Positions 23,277-31,214 of a stretch of DNA of 64,000 bases are shown here, piece after piece. The notes under the pieces were generated by a model that was not told where the DNA came from, did not search any database, and saw nothing but the letters and a program-made list of their open reading frames with translations. Source of the stretch: Falsigemmobacter intermedius. GTDB lineage: Bacteria; Pseudomonadota; Alphaproteobacteria; Rhodobacterales; Rhodobacteraceae. The position numbers and the translations under genes were made by a program. The stretch is from NCBI RefSeq assembly GCF_004054105.1, contig NZ_SBLC01000009.1:88352-152351 (forward strand), read 5' to 3'. Numbering within the stretch: the stretch's first letter is position 1; each line of letters begins with the position of its first letter.

Positions 23277-24362
23277 CTATCGTTTTGCCGCAAGTTCGGC
23301 CCGGATCTGTGCTGAATGTGCCCCGCGTGCGGGAATTGCACCTGCGATCCGGGTCTGCCCGTCAAAGCGCGGGGCCGGGGCCGGGGCGAGGGTTTCGCCC
23401 TGCCAGATGCCGCGGGCTTTGATATGGGGGTCGTGCTGCGCCTCTTCGGGCGAGAGCACCGGGGCCACGCAGGCATCCGTCCCGCCGAAAAGCGCATCCC
23501 AATGGGCGCGGGGCTTTGCGGCGAAGATGGGCTTCAGCCGCTCTTTCAGGGGGCCCCAGGCGGCGCGGTCGTAATGGCCCTTCACCATGGCCTCATCATC
23601 GTTAAGGCCAAGCTTTTCAAGGAAGATCGCATAGAACTTCGGCTCAAGCGCCTGAACGGTGACCCAGCCACCATCCGCGCAGAGATAGCTCTGGTTCCAG
23701 TGCGGCCCGTCGAGCACCGATTGCCCCCGCTCGGTCACCATCGCGCCGGAAGGCCGCATGGAATGCAAAAGCGCCAGCATATGGGCTGAGCCGTCAACAA
23801 TCGCAGCATCGACGACGGTGCCTTTGCCGGTGCTGCGCGCATTCAGCACGCCCGACAGGATCCCGACCGCCAGATACATCGCGCCGCCGCCCACATCTCC
23901 GACCAGCGTCGGCGGCGTCAGCGGCGCATCCCCCGCCGCAGAGGCATACCAGAGCGCCCCGGAGCGTGAGATGTAATTCAGATCATGGCCCGCCAGTTTC
24001 GCCAGCGGCCCCTCCTGGCCCCAGCCGGTCATGCGACCATAAACAAGGCGCGGGTTGACGCGGTGGCAGTCCTGCGGCCCGAGCCCCAGACGCTCCGCCA
24101 CGCCGGGGCGATAGCCCTCAATGAGCGCATCGGCCTGAGCGATCAGCGCCAGTGCGACCTCACGGTCGGCCGGGTCTTTCAGATCCAGCACGATCGAGCG
24201 TTTGCCGCGATCAAGCAGGTTCTCATCCACCGCGCCGGGCGTATCGGCAGCGACGGGGCGGTGGATCACCGTCACTTCGGCGCCCAGATCCGCCAGCAGC
24301 ATGCCGCAGAAGGGGCCAGGTCCCAGCCCCTCAAGTTCTACAATCTTCACTCCCCCCAGCAC
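23277..24362 (-). CDS. CaiB/BaiF (family III) CoA-transferase, alpha-methylacyl-CoA racemase-like
   Basis: 361 residues. The N-terminal LGGVKIVELEGLGPGPFCGM and GAEVTVIHRP are typical of family III CoA-transferases. AGHDLNYISRSGALW carries the His and VGDVGGGAMYLAVGI the Asp expected of alpha-methylacyl-CoA racemase (MCR/AMACR) active sites. The predicted reaction is epimerisation of 2-methylacyl-CoA esters, or CoA transfer; sequence alone does not separate them, but the His/Asp pair favours a racemase. It ends in TAG. It lies just downstream of aroB on the same strand with a 4-bp gap, so it may be co-transcribed with aroK-aroB. Confidence 0.88.
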   Translation of the reverse strand: MLGGVKIVELEGLGPGPFCGMLLADLGAEVTVIHRPVAADTPGAVDENLLDRGKRSIVLDLKDPADREVALALIAQADALIEGYRPGVAERLGLGPQDCHRVNPRLVYGRMTGWGQEGPLAKLAGHDLNYISRSGALWYASAAGDAPLTPPTLVGDVGGGAMYLAVGILSGVLNARSTGKGTVVDAAIVDGSAHMLALLHSMRPSGAMVTERGQSVLDGPHWNQSYLCADGGWVTVQALEPKFYAIFLEKLGLNDDEAMVKGHYDRAAWGPLKERLKPIFAAKPRAHWDALFGGTDACVAPVLSPEEAQHDPHIKARGIWQGETLAPAPAPRFDGQTRIAGAIPARGAHSAQIRAELAAKR

Positions 24363-24366
24363 GCGT

Positions 24367-25479
24367 TTACCTCCCCGTAAGTGCGTCCCTCAGAACCGAC
24401 AGCACCGCCTCTCGCGGCACATCATCGGCAACGAATGCCTCGCCTATGTCCCGCGCCAGAATGAAGCGCAGTTTGCCGTCGACGACTTTTTTGTCCTGAC
24501 CCATCAGATCAAGAAGCGCCTCTGCCCCCGGCAGATCGCCTTCGATATCTGAGAAATCGGTTTTCATCCCCATGGCCTTGAGATGCGCGCGCACGCGGCT
24601 CGGGCTTTCCTGGCTGCTAAGACCAAGGCGAGAGGACAGCTCAAAAGCCAGGGCGCAGCCGATGGCCACACCTTCGCCGTGCAGCAGCCGCTCGCCATAG
24701 CCGGTGGCCGCCTCCAGCGCGTGGCAGAAGGTATGGCCAAGGTTCAGAAGGGCGCGTTCCCCCTGTTCGGTCTCATCACGCTCAACGATCCCGGCCTTCA
24801 TCTCAACCGAGCGCTGCACCGCATAAAGCCGCGTGGCGGCGTCGCCCCTGGCAAGCGCAGGGCCGTCGCGCTCCAGCCGCTCAAAGAAGGCCGCATCGCC
24901 GAGAAGGCCGTATTTCACCACCTCACCATAGCCCGCCAGCAGGTCGCGCGCGGGCAGGGTGCCGAGAAGTGCGGTATCGGCGAGAACCACGGTCGGCTGA
25001 TGAAACGCACCGATCAGGTTTTTGCCGTGGCGCGTGTTGATCCCGGTCTTGCCGCCGACGGAGCTGTCGACCTGGGCCAGAAGCGAGGTCGGGATCTGCG
25101 CAAAGCGCACGCCGCGGCGCAGGATGGCCGAAGCAAAGCCCGCCAGATCGCCGATCACGCCCCCGCCAAAGGCGATGACCAGATCCCGGCGCTCAATCTT
25201 TTGATCGAGCAGGAAATCACAGGCCTGCTCAAGCCCCGCCCAGGATTTCGTGCCCTCACCCGGCGTCAGCGCCAGAGAGGCATGGGCGATGCCTGCGGCG
25301 TCAAGCGCGGCCTCAAGGGCAGGGAGATGCAGGGCCGCGACCCGTTCCTCGGTCAGGATCGCCACTTTTTTGCGGCGCAGAAAGGGGGCCAGCTCATCGC
25401 CCGCGCGGGACAAAAGTCCCTCACCGATGCGGACTTCATAGCTGCGATCCCCAAGATTTACCGGAACCGTCACGCGCAT
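24367..25479 (-). CDS. aroB: 3-dehydroquinate synthase
   Basis: 370 residues from ATG at 25479. Recognisable stretches are LVIAFGGGVIGDLAGFASAI (NAD-binding glycine-rich region), TSLLAQVDSSVGGKTGINTRHGKNLIGAFHQP and the metal-binding His in LLNLGHTFCHALEAATGYGE. It converts DAHP to 3-dehydroquinate in the shikimate pathway. The start codon almost touches the aroK stop, so aroK-aroB is one unit, as in many bacteria. An upstream in-frame ATG lies within aroK and is not supported. Confidence 0.96.
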   Translation of the reverse strand: MRVTVPVNLGDRSYEVRIGEGLLSRAGDELAPFLRRKKVAILTEERVAALHLPALEAALDAAGIAHASLALTPGEGTKSWAGLEQACDFLLDQKIERRDLVIAFGGGVIGDLAGFASAILRRGVRFAQIPTSLLAQVDSSVGGKTGINTRHGKNLIGAFHQPTVVLADTALLGTLPARDLLAGYGEVVKYGLLGDAAFFERLERDGPALARGDAATRLYAVQRSVEMKAGIVERDETEQGERALLNLGHTFCHALEAATGYGERLLHGEGVAIGCALAFELSSRLGLSSQESPSRVRAHLKAMGMKTDFSDIEGDLPGAEALLDLMGQDKKVVDGKLRFILARDIGEAFVADDVPREAVLSVLRDALTGR

Positions 25480-25480
25480 C

Positions 25481-26026
25481 TCAGATCCTTTCCAGCACAT
25501 CGGCGCGGGTGGAGAGGGCCTCAATCACCCGCTGCGCCGTTGCGTCAATCGACAGCCCATGCTCGCTGTCGACGATCAGCTCGGCCTGGGCATAGACCGG
25601 CTCGCGTTCGGCATAAAGCGTGCGCAGCGTCTCATAGGGGTTTGCGGTGCGCAGCAGGGGGCGGTTGTTGCGGTGGCGCACACGGTGCCACAGCAGATCG
25701 ACATCGGCGCGCAGCCAGACCGCGACCCCGCCCTCTCTGATCGCCTCACGGTTGGCTTCAGCCATATAAGCGCCGCCACCGGTGGACAGGATCGAGGGTT
25801 GATCCGCCAGCAGCCGCCCGATGATCTGTGATTCTTTCTCACGGAAGAAGGGTTCACCATCGCGGGCGAAAATTTCTGCGATGGTCATATTGGCGGCCTT
25901 CACGATCTCGTCATCCGAATCGCGGAAGGGCACCTGCAGCATGCGTGCGAGTTGAGTGCCGACGGCGGTTTTTCCCGCTCCCATCATGCCCACCAGCACG
26001 ACCGTTTTGCGCAGACGCCATTTCAT
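25481..26026 (-). CDS. aroK: shikimate kinase
   Basis: 181 residues. The P-loop GMMGAGKTAVGTQLA (about 13-27), the shikimate-binding DSDDEIVKAANMTIAEIF and FFREKESQII, and the STGGGAYM segment are all present. It phosphorylates shikimate at O3. It lies immediately upstream of aroB with one intervening base, so the proteins are coupled in expression and catalyse linked steps of aromatic synthesis. The start ATG is preceded by a GGGGAAACCCC leader. Confidence 0.96.
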   Translation of the reverse strand: MKWRLRKTVVLVGMMGAGKTAVGTQLARMLQVPFRDSDDEIVKAANMTIAEIFARDGEPFFREKESQIIGRLLADQPSILSTGGGAYMAEANREAIREGGVAVWLRADVDLLWHRVRHRNNRPLLRTANPYETLRTLYAEREPVYAQAELIVDSEHGLSIDATAQRVIEALSTRADVLERI

Positions 26027-26159
26027 CAGGGGTTTCCCCTTGTGTTTGATCTTTCACGCCTGAATGGCGTGATCTTCGCAAAAAGACCATATATATTCGA
26101 CAGGCAGCGCTCTTCGGCGTGCTGCCAATTCTAAGGGCAAAAGCAGGCAAGGAAGTGCA

Positions 26160-26342
26160 ATGCGTCTGATTAAGGTTCTCCTGGTGCTGATCGTTCTGGC
26201 CTTCGCAGGTCTCACCGGTTTTGCCTATTTCGGCGATATGACGCCGGAGCCCGCACAGGTCTCGCAGCCGCTGGAACTGGCGCCTGCCGAGACGCGCCCT
26301 GAAGCCAGCCCTTCCACTGCGGCGGGGACGGATGGCAACTGA
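26160..26342 (+). CDS. small membrane-anchored hypothetical protein
   Basis: 60 residues: a single N-terminal hydrophobic segment (IKVLLVLIVLAFAGLTGFAYFG) followed by an acidic, Pro/Ala/Glu-rich tail (SQPLELAPAETRPEASPSTA). It lacks a clear signal-peptidase site, so it is probably an N-in anchored peptide with a periplasmic tail. AGGCAAGGAAG precedes the ATG. Its last codons overlap the start of the following exported-protein gene (ATG at 26332), suggesting coupling. It diverges from aroK. No family is recognised. Confidence 0.72.
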   Translation: MRLIKVLLVLIVLAFAGLTGFAYFGDMTPEPAQVSQPLELAPAETRPEASPSTAAGTDGN

Positions 26343-27885
26343 GGGGCTGCGCGCTCTCTTACTGACGGCGACGGCTCTGCTGGTTCCGGTCGCGGGGCAT
26401 GCGCAGGGGCGGCCGCTTTCGGCCATCGACTGGCTGTCAGATACCGTCGCCCGCCCGGCCCCCCGCGTGGTGCCGGAGGCACCGGTGCGCCCCCTCGGGG
26501 CACCGGAGGCGATTGTCACCACGCCGCTTTCGGCCCGCAACCTGGACGGTGTGGGCGTTCTGAGCGTCAAAACCACCGGAATGGATCCGCAGTTCTGGGC
26601 GCGCTCGGATGCAGAGGTGCTGAAGGCAAAGCTGCGCGACGAAGGCCCGGAGCCGCTGCCGGCGCTGCGCGATCTGATCCAGATGCTGATGCTGGCCGAA
26701 GTTGACCCGCCGATGCACAGCGACGGGCAGGGCGGCTTTTTGCTGGCACGTATCGACCGGCTTTTGAGCTTTGGTGCCCTTGAGGCGGCGCAGGAGCTGA
26801 TCACGGCTGCAGGCCCGCCGACGCCGGATCTGTTCCGCCGCGCCTTTGACATCGCGCTTCTGCTGGGAACGGAGGACCGCGCCTGCGCGGCGCAGCGCGC
26901 CAGCCCGCGGATTTCCCCGACGCTTTCGGCGCGGATCTTTTGTCTGGCACGCGGCGGTGACTGGGGCGCGGCAGAGCTGACCCTCGCCACGGCTCAGGCA
27001 CTCGGCCATGTGTCGGAAGAAGAGGTCCAGATCCTGCGCCGGTTCATCCGGCCGGAGGCCTATGAGGATGAAGAGCCCCTTCCGCCGCCTGCCCGGGTGA
27101 CGCCTCTGAACCTGCGCCTCTATGAGGCAATCGGAGAGGCGCTGTCGCCTTCCGGTCAGCCCCTTGCGTTTGCCCATGGCGATCTGACGCCCGCCACCGG
27201 CTGGAAAGCGCAGATTGAGGCCGCAGAGCGCCTGGCCCGCACCGGCGGTATCGCCCCGGCGCAGCTTTTCCGCCTCTACACCGAGCGGCGCGCTGCCGCC
27301 TCGGGCGGGGTCTGGAGCCGGGTTCAGGCGGTGCAGAGCTTTGAGCGCGCGCTGTCAGGTGCAGCGCCTGAAAAGGCGGCTTCTGCGCTGAAAACGGCCT
27401 GGACCGAGATGGCCTCTATGGAACTGGAAGTGCCCTTCGCCGAGCATTACGCCGCGCGGATCGCAGCCCACCCCTGGCCTGAGGGGGAGGCGCAGGAGCT
27501 TGCGTTCCGTCTGCGGCTTCTGAGTGCGGATTTTGCAAACCTGCTGCCCGAGGATGTGCCGCCCTCTGAGGAGGCAGCTTTCCTCGCCGGGCTCGCCCAG
27601 GGGCGGGCCACCACCGCGCCGCCGCCGGATAATCTTGCCCGGGCCATCGCCCGCGCGTTCCCCGGTGCCGGAGAGCCGCCGCTGCCCTCAGGTGCGGCCC
27701 AGGGGCTGATGCGCGATGGCCGCATGGGAGAGGCCGCGCTGATGGCGATCGATCAGGTCACCGTTGGCGCTTTGGGCGAATTGCGCACGGTGACGGAGGG
27801 GCTGGTGACCCTGCGGCGTCTCGGGTTTGAAACGGCGGCCCGCAAGGCCGCGCTGCAACTGCTGATTTTGGAACGGAGAGGCTGA
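26332..27885 (+). CDS. conserved exported hypothetical protein, helical-repeat type
   Basis: 517 residues with an N-terminal signal peptide (LRALLLTATALLVPVAGHAQ). The mature part is Ala/Leu/Glu-rich and reads as a succession of helices (for example DRLLSFGALEAAQELITAAG and LFRRAFDIALLLGTEDRACA), resembling TPR/SEL-like alpha-solenoids without a definable repeat. Its stop overlaps the xerD start (ATG at 27885). Genes of this kind between aroK/aroB and xerD are, to my knowledge, typical of Rhodobacteraceae. No enzymatic motif is visible; a scaffold role in the periplasm is conceivable. Confidence 0.78.
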   Translation: MATEGLRALLLTATALLVPVAGHAQGRPLSAIDWLSDTVARPAPRVVPEAPVRPLGAPEAIVTTPLSARNLDGVGVLSVKTTGMDPQFWARSDAEVLKAKLRDEGPEPLPALRDLIQMLMLAEVDPPMHSDGQGGFLLARIDRLLSFGALEAAQELITAAGPPTPDLFRRAFDIALLLGTEDRACAAQRASPRISPTLSARIFCLARGGDWGAAELTLATAQALGHVSEEEVQILRRFIRPEAYEDEEPLPPPARVTPLNLRLYEAIGEALSPSGQPLAFAHGDLTPATGWKAQIEAAERLARTGGIAPAQLFRLYTERRAAASGGVWSRVQAVQSFERALSGAAPEKAASALKTAWTEMASMELEVPFAEHYAARIAAHPWPEGEAQELAFRLRLLSADFANLLPEDVPPSEEAAFLAGLAQGRATTAPPPDNLARAIARAFPGAGEPPLPSGAAQGLMRDGRMGEAALMAIDQVTVGALGELRTVTEGLVTLRRLGFETAARKAALQLLILERRG

Positions 27886-28838
27886 TGGACAGCCCGATGG
27901 AACGCTGGATCTCAAGCTTCCTTGAGGCCCAGACGGCCACGGCGGGGGCGGCCAGGAACACCCGACTCGCCTATGGCCGCGATCTGATGGATTTCGCGGG
28001 CTATCTGGCCGGGAGGGGGCTGCATTTCAACACCGCCGCGCAAAGCGATATTGAGGCCTGGCTGATCCGCTGCGAGGCTGAGGGCCTGTCGCAGGCCACC
28101 CGCGCGCGCAGGCTCTCTGCGGTGCGTCAGCTTTACCGCTTTGCCTTTGATGAGGCCTGGGTCAAAACCGATCCGGCTTTGCGCATCAAAGGCCCGGGGC
28201 GCAGCAAAAAGCTGCCGCAGACCCTGAGCGAGGATGAGGTGGCGCTGCTGATCGCGGCCACGCAGACCCAGGGGCGCGAAGGCGCGGACAGGGTGCGCAA
28301 CCTCTGTCTGATGGAGCTTCTCTATGCCACGGGGCTGCGGGTGAGCGAGCTGGTCTCGTTGCCGGTCGCCGCGGTGCGCGGGCATCCGGCGATGATCCTC
28401 GTGCGCGGCAAGGGCGGGCGCGAGCGGATGGTGCCGCTGTCGCGCCCGGCGAAAGCGGCGGTGTCGGACTGGCTGGTGCTGCGCGATGCCGCAGAGGCAG
28501 GGTCGGGACAGAAGAGCCGGTTTCTCTTCCCGTCACGCTCGGCTGAGGGGCATCTGACCCGCCTGCGATTTTACGCGCTGGTCAAAGAGTTGGCCCTGGC
28601 CGCCGGATTGGACCCGACGCGGGTCACGCCGCATACGCTGCGCCATGCCTTTGCCACGCATCTGCTGGCCCGGGGCGCGGATCTGCGGGCCATCCAGACC
28701 CTTCTGGGTCACGCAGATCTCGGCACCACCGAGATCTACACGCATGTTCTGGAAGACCGGCTGCGCGAACTGGTGCTGACGCGCCACCCGCTGGCGGAAA
28801 GCGCGCCGGAAGATCAGGCTGAGGCGCAGGAGGCCTGA
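27885..28838 (+). CDS. xerD: site-specific tyrosine recombinase XerD
   Basis: 317 residues. The N-terminal SAM-like DNA-binding domain (about 1-100) is followed by a catalytic domain with the first Arg in LYATGLRVSELVSL, the Lys in VRGKGGRERMVPL, His-x-x-Arg in HTLRHAFATHLL, the second His in LLGHADLGTTEIY and the Tyr in EIYTHV. With XerC it resolves chromosome dimers at dif. RLREDELV-type C-terminal residues end in an acidic tail. A XerC homologue is encoded about 23 kb away on the same strand. XerD rather than XerC is chosen on overall similarity and genomic context. Confidence 0.9.
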   Translation: MDSPMERWISSFLEAQTATAGAARNTRLAYGRDLMDFAGYLAGRGLHFNTAAQSDIEAWLIRCEAEGLSQATRARRLSAVRQLYRFAFDEAWVKTDPALRIKGPGRSKKLPQTLSEDEVALLIAATQTQGREGADRVRNLCLMELLYATGLRVSELVSLPVAAVRGHPAMILVRGKGGRERMVPLSRPAKAAVSDWLVLRDAAEAGSGQKSRFLFPSRSAEGHLTRLRFYALVKELALAAGLDPTRVTPHTLRHAFATHLLARGADLRAIQTLLGHADLGTTEIYTHVLEDRLRELVLTRHPLAESAPEDQAEAQEA

Positions 28839-28877
28839 GCCACCAATATGCGCGGGCCGCACAGTCCCGGGATAAGT

Positions 28878-30239
28878 TTACGCAGCGGCGCCCTCCTCCG
28901 CCTCGCCGAGGGGCAGGCGCACCAGAGCGCTCAGCCCGCCGCCCTGGCGGTTGCTCAGCGTGAGAGTGCCGCCATGGGCCCGCAGCACGCTTTCGCAGAT
29001 CGCAAGTCCGAGGCCCGTGCCGCCCCCGGCGAAGTGACGCCCGCCGGCCGCAGCCTCAAAGGGTTTGTTCAAAAGCGCGAGTTTCGCCTCGCTCAGACCG
29101 GGGCCACGGTCGCGCAGTTCGATCAGCGCGATGTCCCCCTCAAGGCGCAACTCCGCCTCGGGGTCGCAGGCATAGAGATTGGCATTCACCATCAGATTGC
29201 GCAAAGCCCGGCGCATCGCAACTTCGCGCAGCGGCAGAGTGACCGGCGGCCCGCCGCAAAAGCGCACGGCCTGTTCCTCACAAAGGTCGCTCAGCAGCGC
29301 GGTGAGATCCGTCTCTCGCAGCGCCTCCTGGTCCGAGATGCGCCGTGCACTGCCCAGAAGGTCCTCGGTAATCACGGAAATCTCTTCCAGACTGCGGATC
29401 ATTCCCTCGCGCAGGTCAGGGTCTTCGATAAATTCCGCGCGCAGCCGCAGCGAGGTGACGGGGGTGCGGATGTCATGGCCCACCGCCGCCAGGATGGTGC
29501 GCCGCGTCGCCTCAAATCCCGCGATCTGCGACTGCATGGCGTTGAAGGCGCGGGCGAAATCCTGCAGCTCTGCCGGGCCGCTCAGGGTCAGGCGCTGGCT
29601 GTGATCGCCCGCCCCGGCCAGACGCGCGGTCCGGGCCGCCTCTGCCAGCGGGCGGGTCAACTGGCGGGTGAAATAAAGCGCCACCGCCAGACAGCCTGCC
29701 GCCGACATCAGAAGCGGGATCACAAAGCCCCATTTTCGCGGCCAGGCCAGCGACCGGGGCAGCGGATAGACCAGACTGTTCAGCCATTCGCCCGAAAACG
29801 GCCCCGCATTGATGGCGATTGAAATCATCATCAGGACCGGCTGATCCTCAGGCAGCGTGGCAATTCCGGGGCTGTGGACCAGCACCGTATTGCCCGGCAT
29901 GGCGCGGCGCAGCTCCGCGGCAAGGCCCGGAAGCGGCGTGCCACCCGCAGTATCAAGCGGATCCTCGCTGACGAAAAAGCGGGTAAATCCGGTGTTGCTC
30001 TGGGCGATGATCTCGGTCGCGACCTCTTCGTCGGCCTGTTCGACCGCATGCAGAAGGGCAATCAGCCGGCCAAGATCCTGATGCAGCCGCGCCTGGCGGT
30101 CAAAATCCGAGCCTTCCCCCGCAAAAAGCAACAGCGCGAGGATCTGCGCCGCAGCAATCGCCCCCATGAGCAGAAGCGCGAACTGCGCCGCAAGGCCGCG
30201 CGGGCGCAGGCGCTGTGCCAAGCGGCGAAGCGCGCTCAT
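28878..30239 (-). CDS. membrane sensor histidine kinase
   Basis: 453 residues from ATG at 30239. A first membrane span lies near 15-37 (FALLLMGAIAAAQILALLLF), a periplasmic sensor region of about 120 residues follows, and a second span (VIPLLMSAAGCLAVALYF) leads into a HAMP linker. The H-box is VGHDIRTPVTSLRL with phosphoacceptor His255. The N-box is LRNLMVNANLYA and the G-boxes are DRGPGL and GTGLGLAICESVLRAHGG. It is the partner of the response regulator whose stop it overlaps (ATGA). The signal sensed is unknown. The order regulator-kinase resembles TctD/TctE-type systems. Confidence 0.93.
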   Translation of the reverse strand: MSALRRLAQRLRPRGLAAQFALLLMGAIAAAQILALLLFAGEGSDFDRQARLHQDLGRLIALLHAVEQADEEVATEIIAQSNTGFTRFFVSEDPLDTAGGTPLPGLAAELRRAMPGNTVLVHSPGIATLPEDQPVLMMISIAINAGPFSGEWLNSLVYPLPRSLAWPRKWGFVIPLLMSAAGCLAVALYFTRQLTRPLAEAARTARLAGAGDHSQRLTLSGPAELQDFARAFNAMQSQIAGFEATRRTILAAVGHDIRTPVTSLRLRAEFIEDPDLREGMIRSLEEISVITEDLLGSARRISDQEALRETDLTALLSDLCEEQAVRFCGGPPVTLPLREVAMRRALRNLMVNANLYACDPEAELRLEGDIALIELRDRGPGLSEAKLALLNKPFEAAAGGRHFAGGGTGLGLAICESVLRAHGGTLTLSNRQGGGLSALVRLPLGEAEEGAAA

Positions 30240-30958
30240 TCTACGGTTTCCACCTCGGCGCAGAGCCGATATCCGCCCCCCCATTCGGTGGCGATGATGC
30301 GGGTCCCCTCGGCGCCTGCGCCATCGCCGATCTTGCGGCGCAGGCGACTGACCATGGTGTCAATGGTGCGGTCAAAGGCCCCGAGATCGCGGCCCCGCAC
30401 GCGGTCAATCAGCCGCTGGCGGCTGAGGACCTCATCCGGGTGATCGAGAAACATGCTCAGAAGCCGGTTCTCGCCACTGGTCAGATGCCGCAGTGTGCCG
30501 TCCGGCAGGCTGACCTCCTGGCGGTCGGGATCATGCAGGCGCCCGGCAAAGCGGCGGCGGCGCGATGTGGGGCCCTGCACCCCCGGAGGCACCCGGCGCA
30601 GAAGAGAGCGCAGCCGCGCCACCAGGGCTGCGGGGTTAAAGGGTTTGACCACGTAATCATCCGCACCCGCGTTCAGCCCGATAATGCTGTCTTCGTCGCT
30701 GGCCATGGCGGTCAGCAGGATCACCGGCGGACCGCCCGCGCGGGCGAGTTCGGCACACAGCACAAGGCCGCTGTCGCCGGGCAGCTTGATATCGAGAATC
30801 ACCGCATGCACCTGCGCCCCGGAGAGAAGCTCCCGCGCGGCTTCAGCGGATCCGGCCTCAAGCGTGCGAAACCCCTCGCGCCGCAGATAAAGACAAAGCG
30901 GGCCGCGGATGTCGCGGGCATCTTCGACGACGAGGATCTGAGGGGAAACTTCGGTCAT
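30236..30958 (-). CDS. OmpR-family response regulator
   Basis: 240 residues. Receiver domain (about 1-122) with acidic pocket VVEDARD, phosphoacceptor Asp56 in VILDIKLPGDSG, the switch Thr in ILLTAMASDED and Lys in YVVKPFNP. The C-terminal winged-helix domain shows LTSGENRLLSMFLDHPDEVL and SRQRLIDRVRG, with VDTMVSRLRRKI-like recognition-helix residues (TIDTMVSRLRRKIGDG). Cytoplasmic transcription factor, coupled to the kinase gene. It is divergent from a YncE-like gene, and the intergenic region contains a 15-nt perfect palindrome that is a candidate binding site. Confidence 0.94.
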   Translation of the reverse strand: MTEVSPQILVVEDARDIRGPLCLYLRREGFRTLEAGSAEAARELLSGAQVHAVILDIKLPGDSGLVLCAELARAGGPPVILLTAMASDEDSIIGLNAGADDYVVKPFNPAALVARLRSLLRRVPPGVQGPTSRRRRFAGRLHDPDRQEVSLPDGTLRHLTSGENRLLSMFLDHPDEVLSRQRLIDRVRGRDLGAFDRTIDTMVSRLRRKIGDGAGAEGTRIIATEWGGGYRLCAEVETVE

Positions 30959-31041
30959 ATCTCGGTCTTGCTGCGAAAAGGCGTGCGGGTCAGGGCTTTT
31001 CCTATAATATCAGTCGGGAAATAACCACATGGCACCTTTGC

Positions 31042-31056
31042 GTGACAGACTGTCAC
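31042..31056. promoter_or_regulatory. palindrome GTGACAG-A-CTGTCAC between the two-component system and the YncE-like gene
   Basis: A perfect 7-bp inverted repeat with a 1-nt centre, placed 84 nt before the response-regulator start and 159 nt before the YncE-like start. Its position in the shared regulatory region suggests an operator, perhaps for the adjacent OmpR-type regulator, although OmpR-family sites are more often direct repeats. Confidence 0.5.
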
Positions 31057-31214
31057 AATTTTGCTCTCCTGGTGAATTTGTCAGGTATGTAAACCGGGCG
31101 CAATCCCGACCTTTCGGCCGGGCCGCAACCGGCAGTCCTGCTCAGGCCCTGGGCTGCATCCTGGCTGCATGCCGCCCCTCAGGGGCGGGGTGCCTTAGTT
31201 GATCGAGGTGATCC

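Noticed and set aside
27885..28838. Integrase of a mobile element
   Set aside because: The recombinase is a housekeeping XerD by length, active site and context; no att sites or cargo genes border it.
31080..31214. Possible cobalamin or other riboswitch before the YncE-like gene
   Set aside because: There are GC-rich hairpins, but none of the conserved B12-box or other known aptamer sequences could be found.
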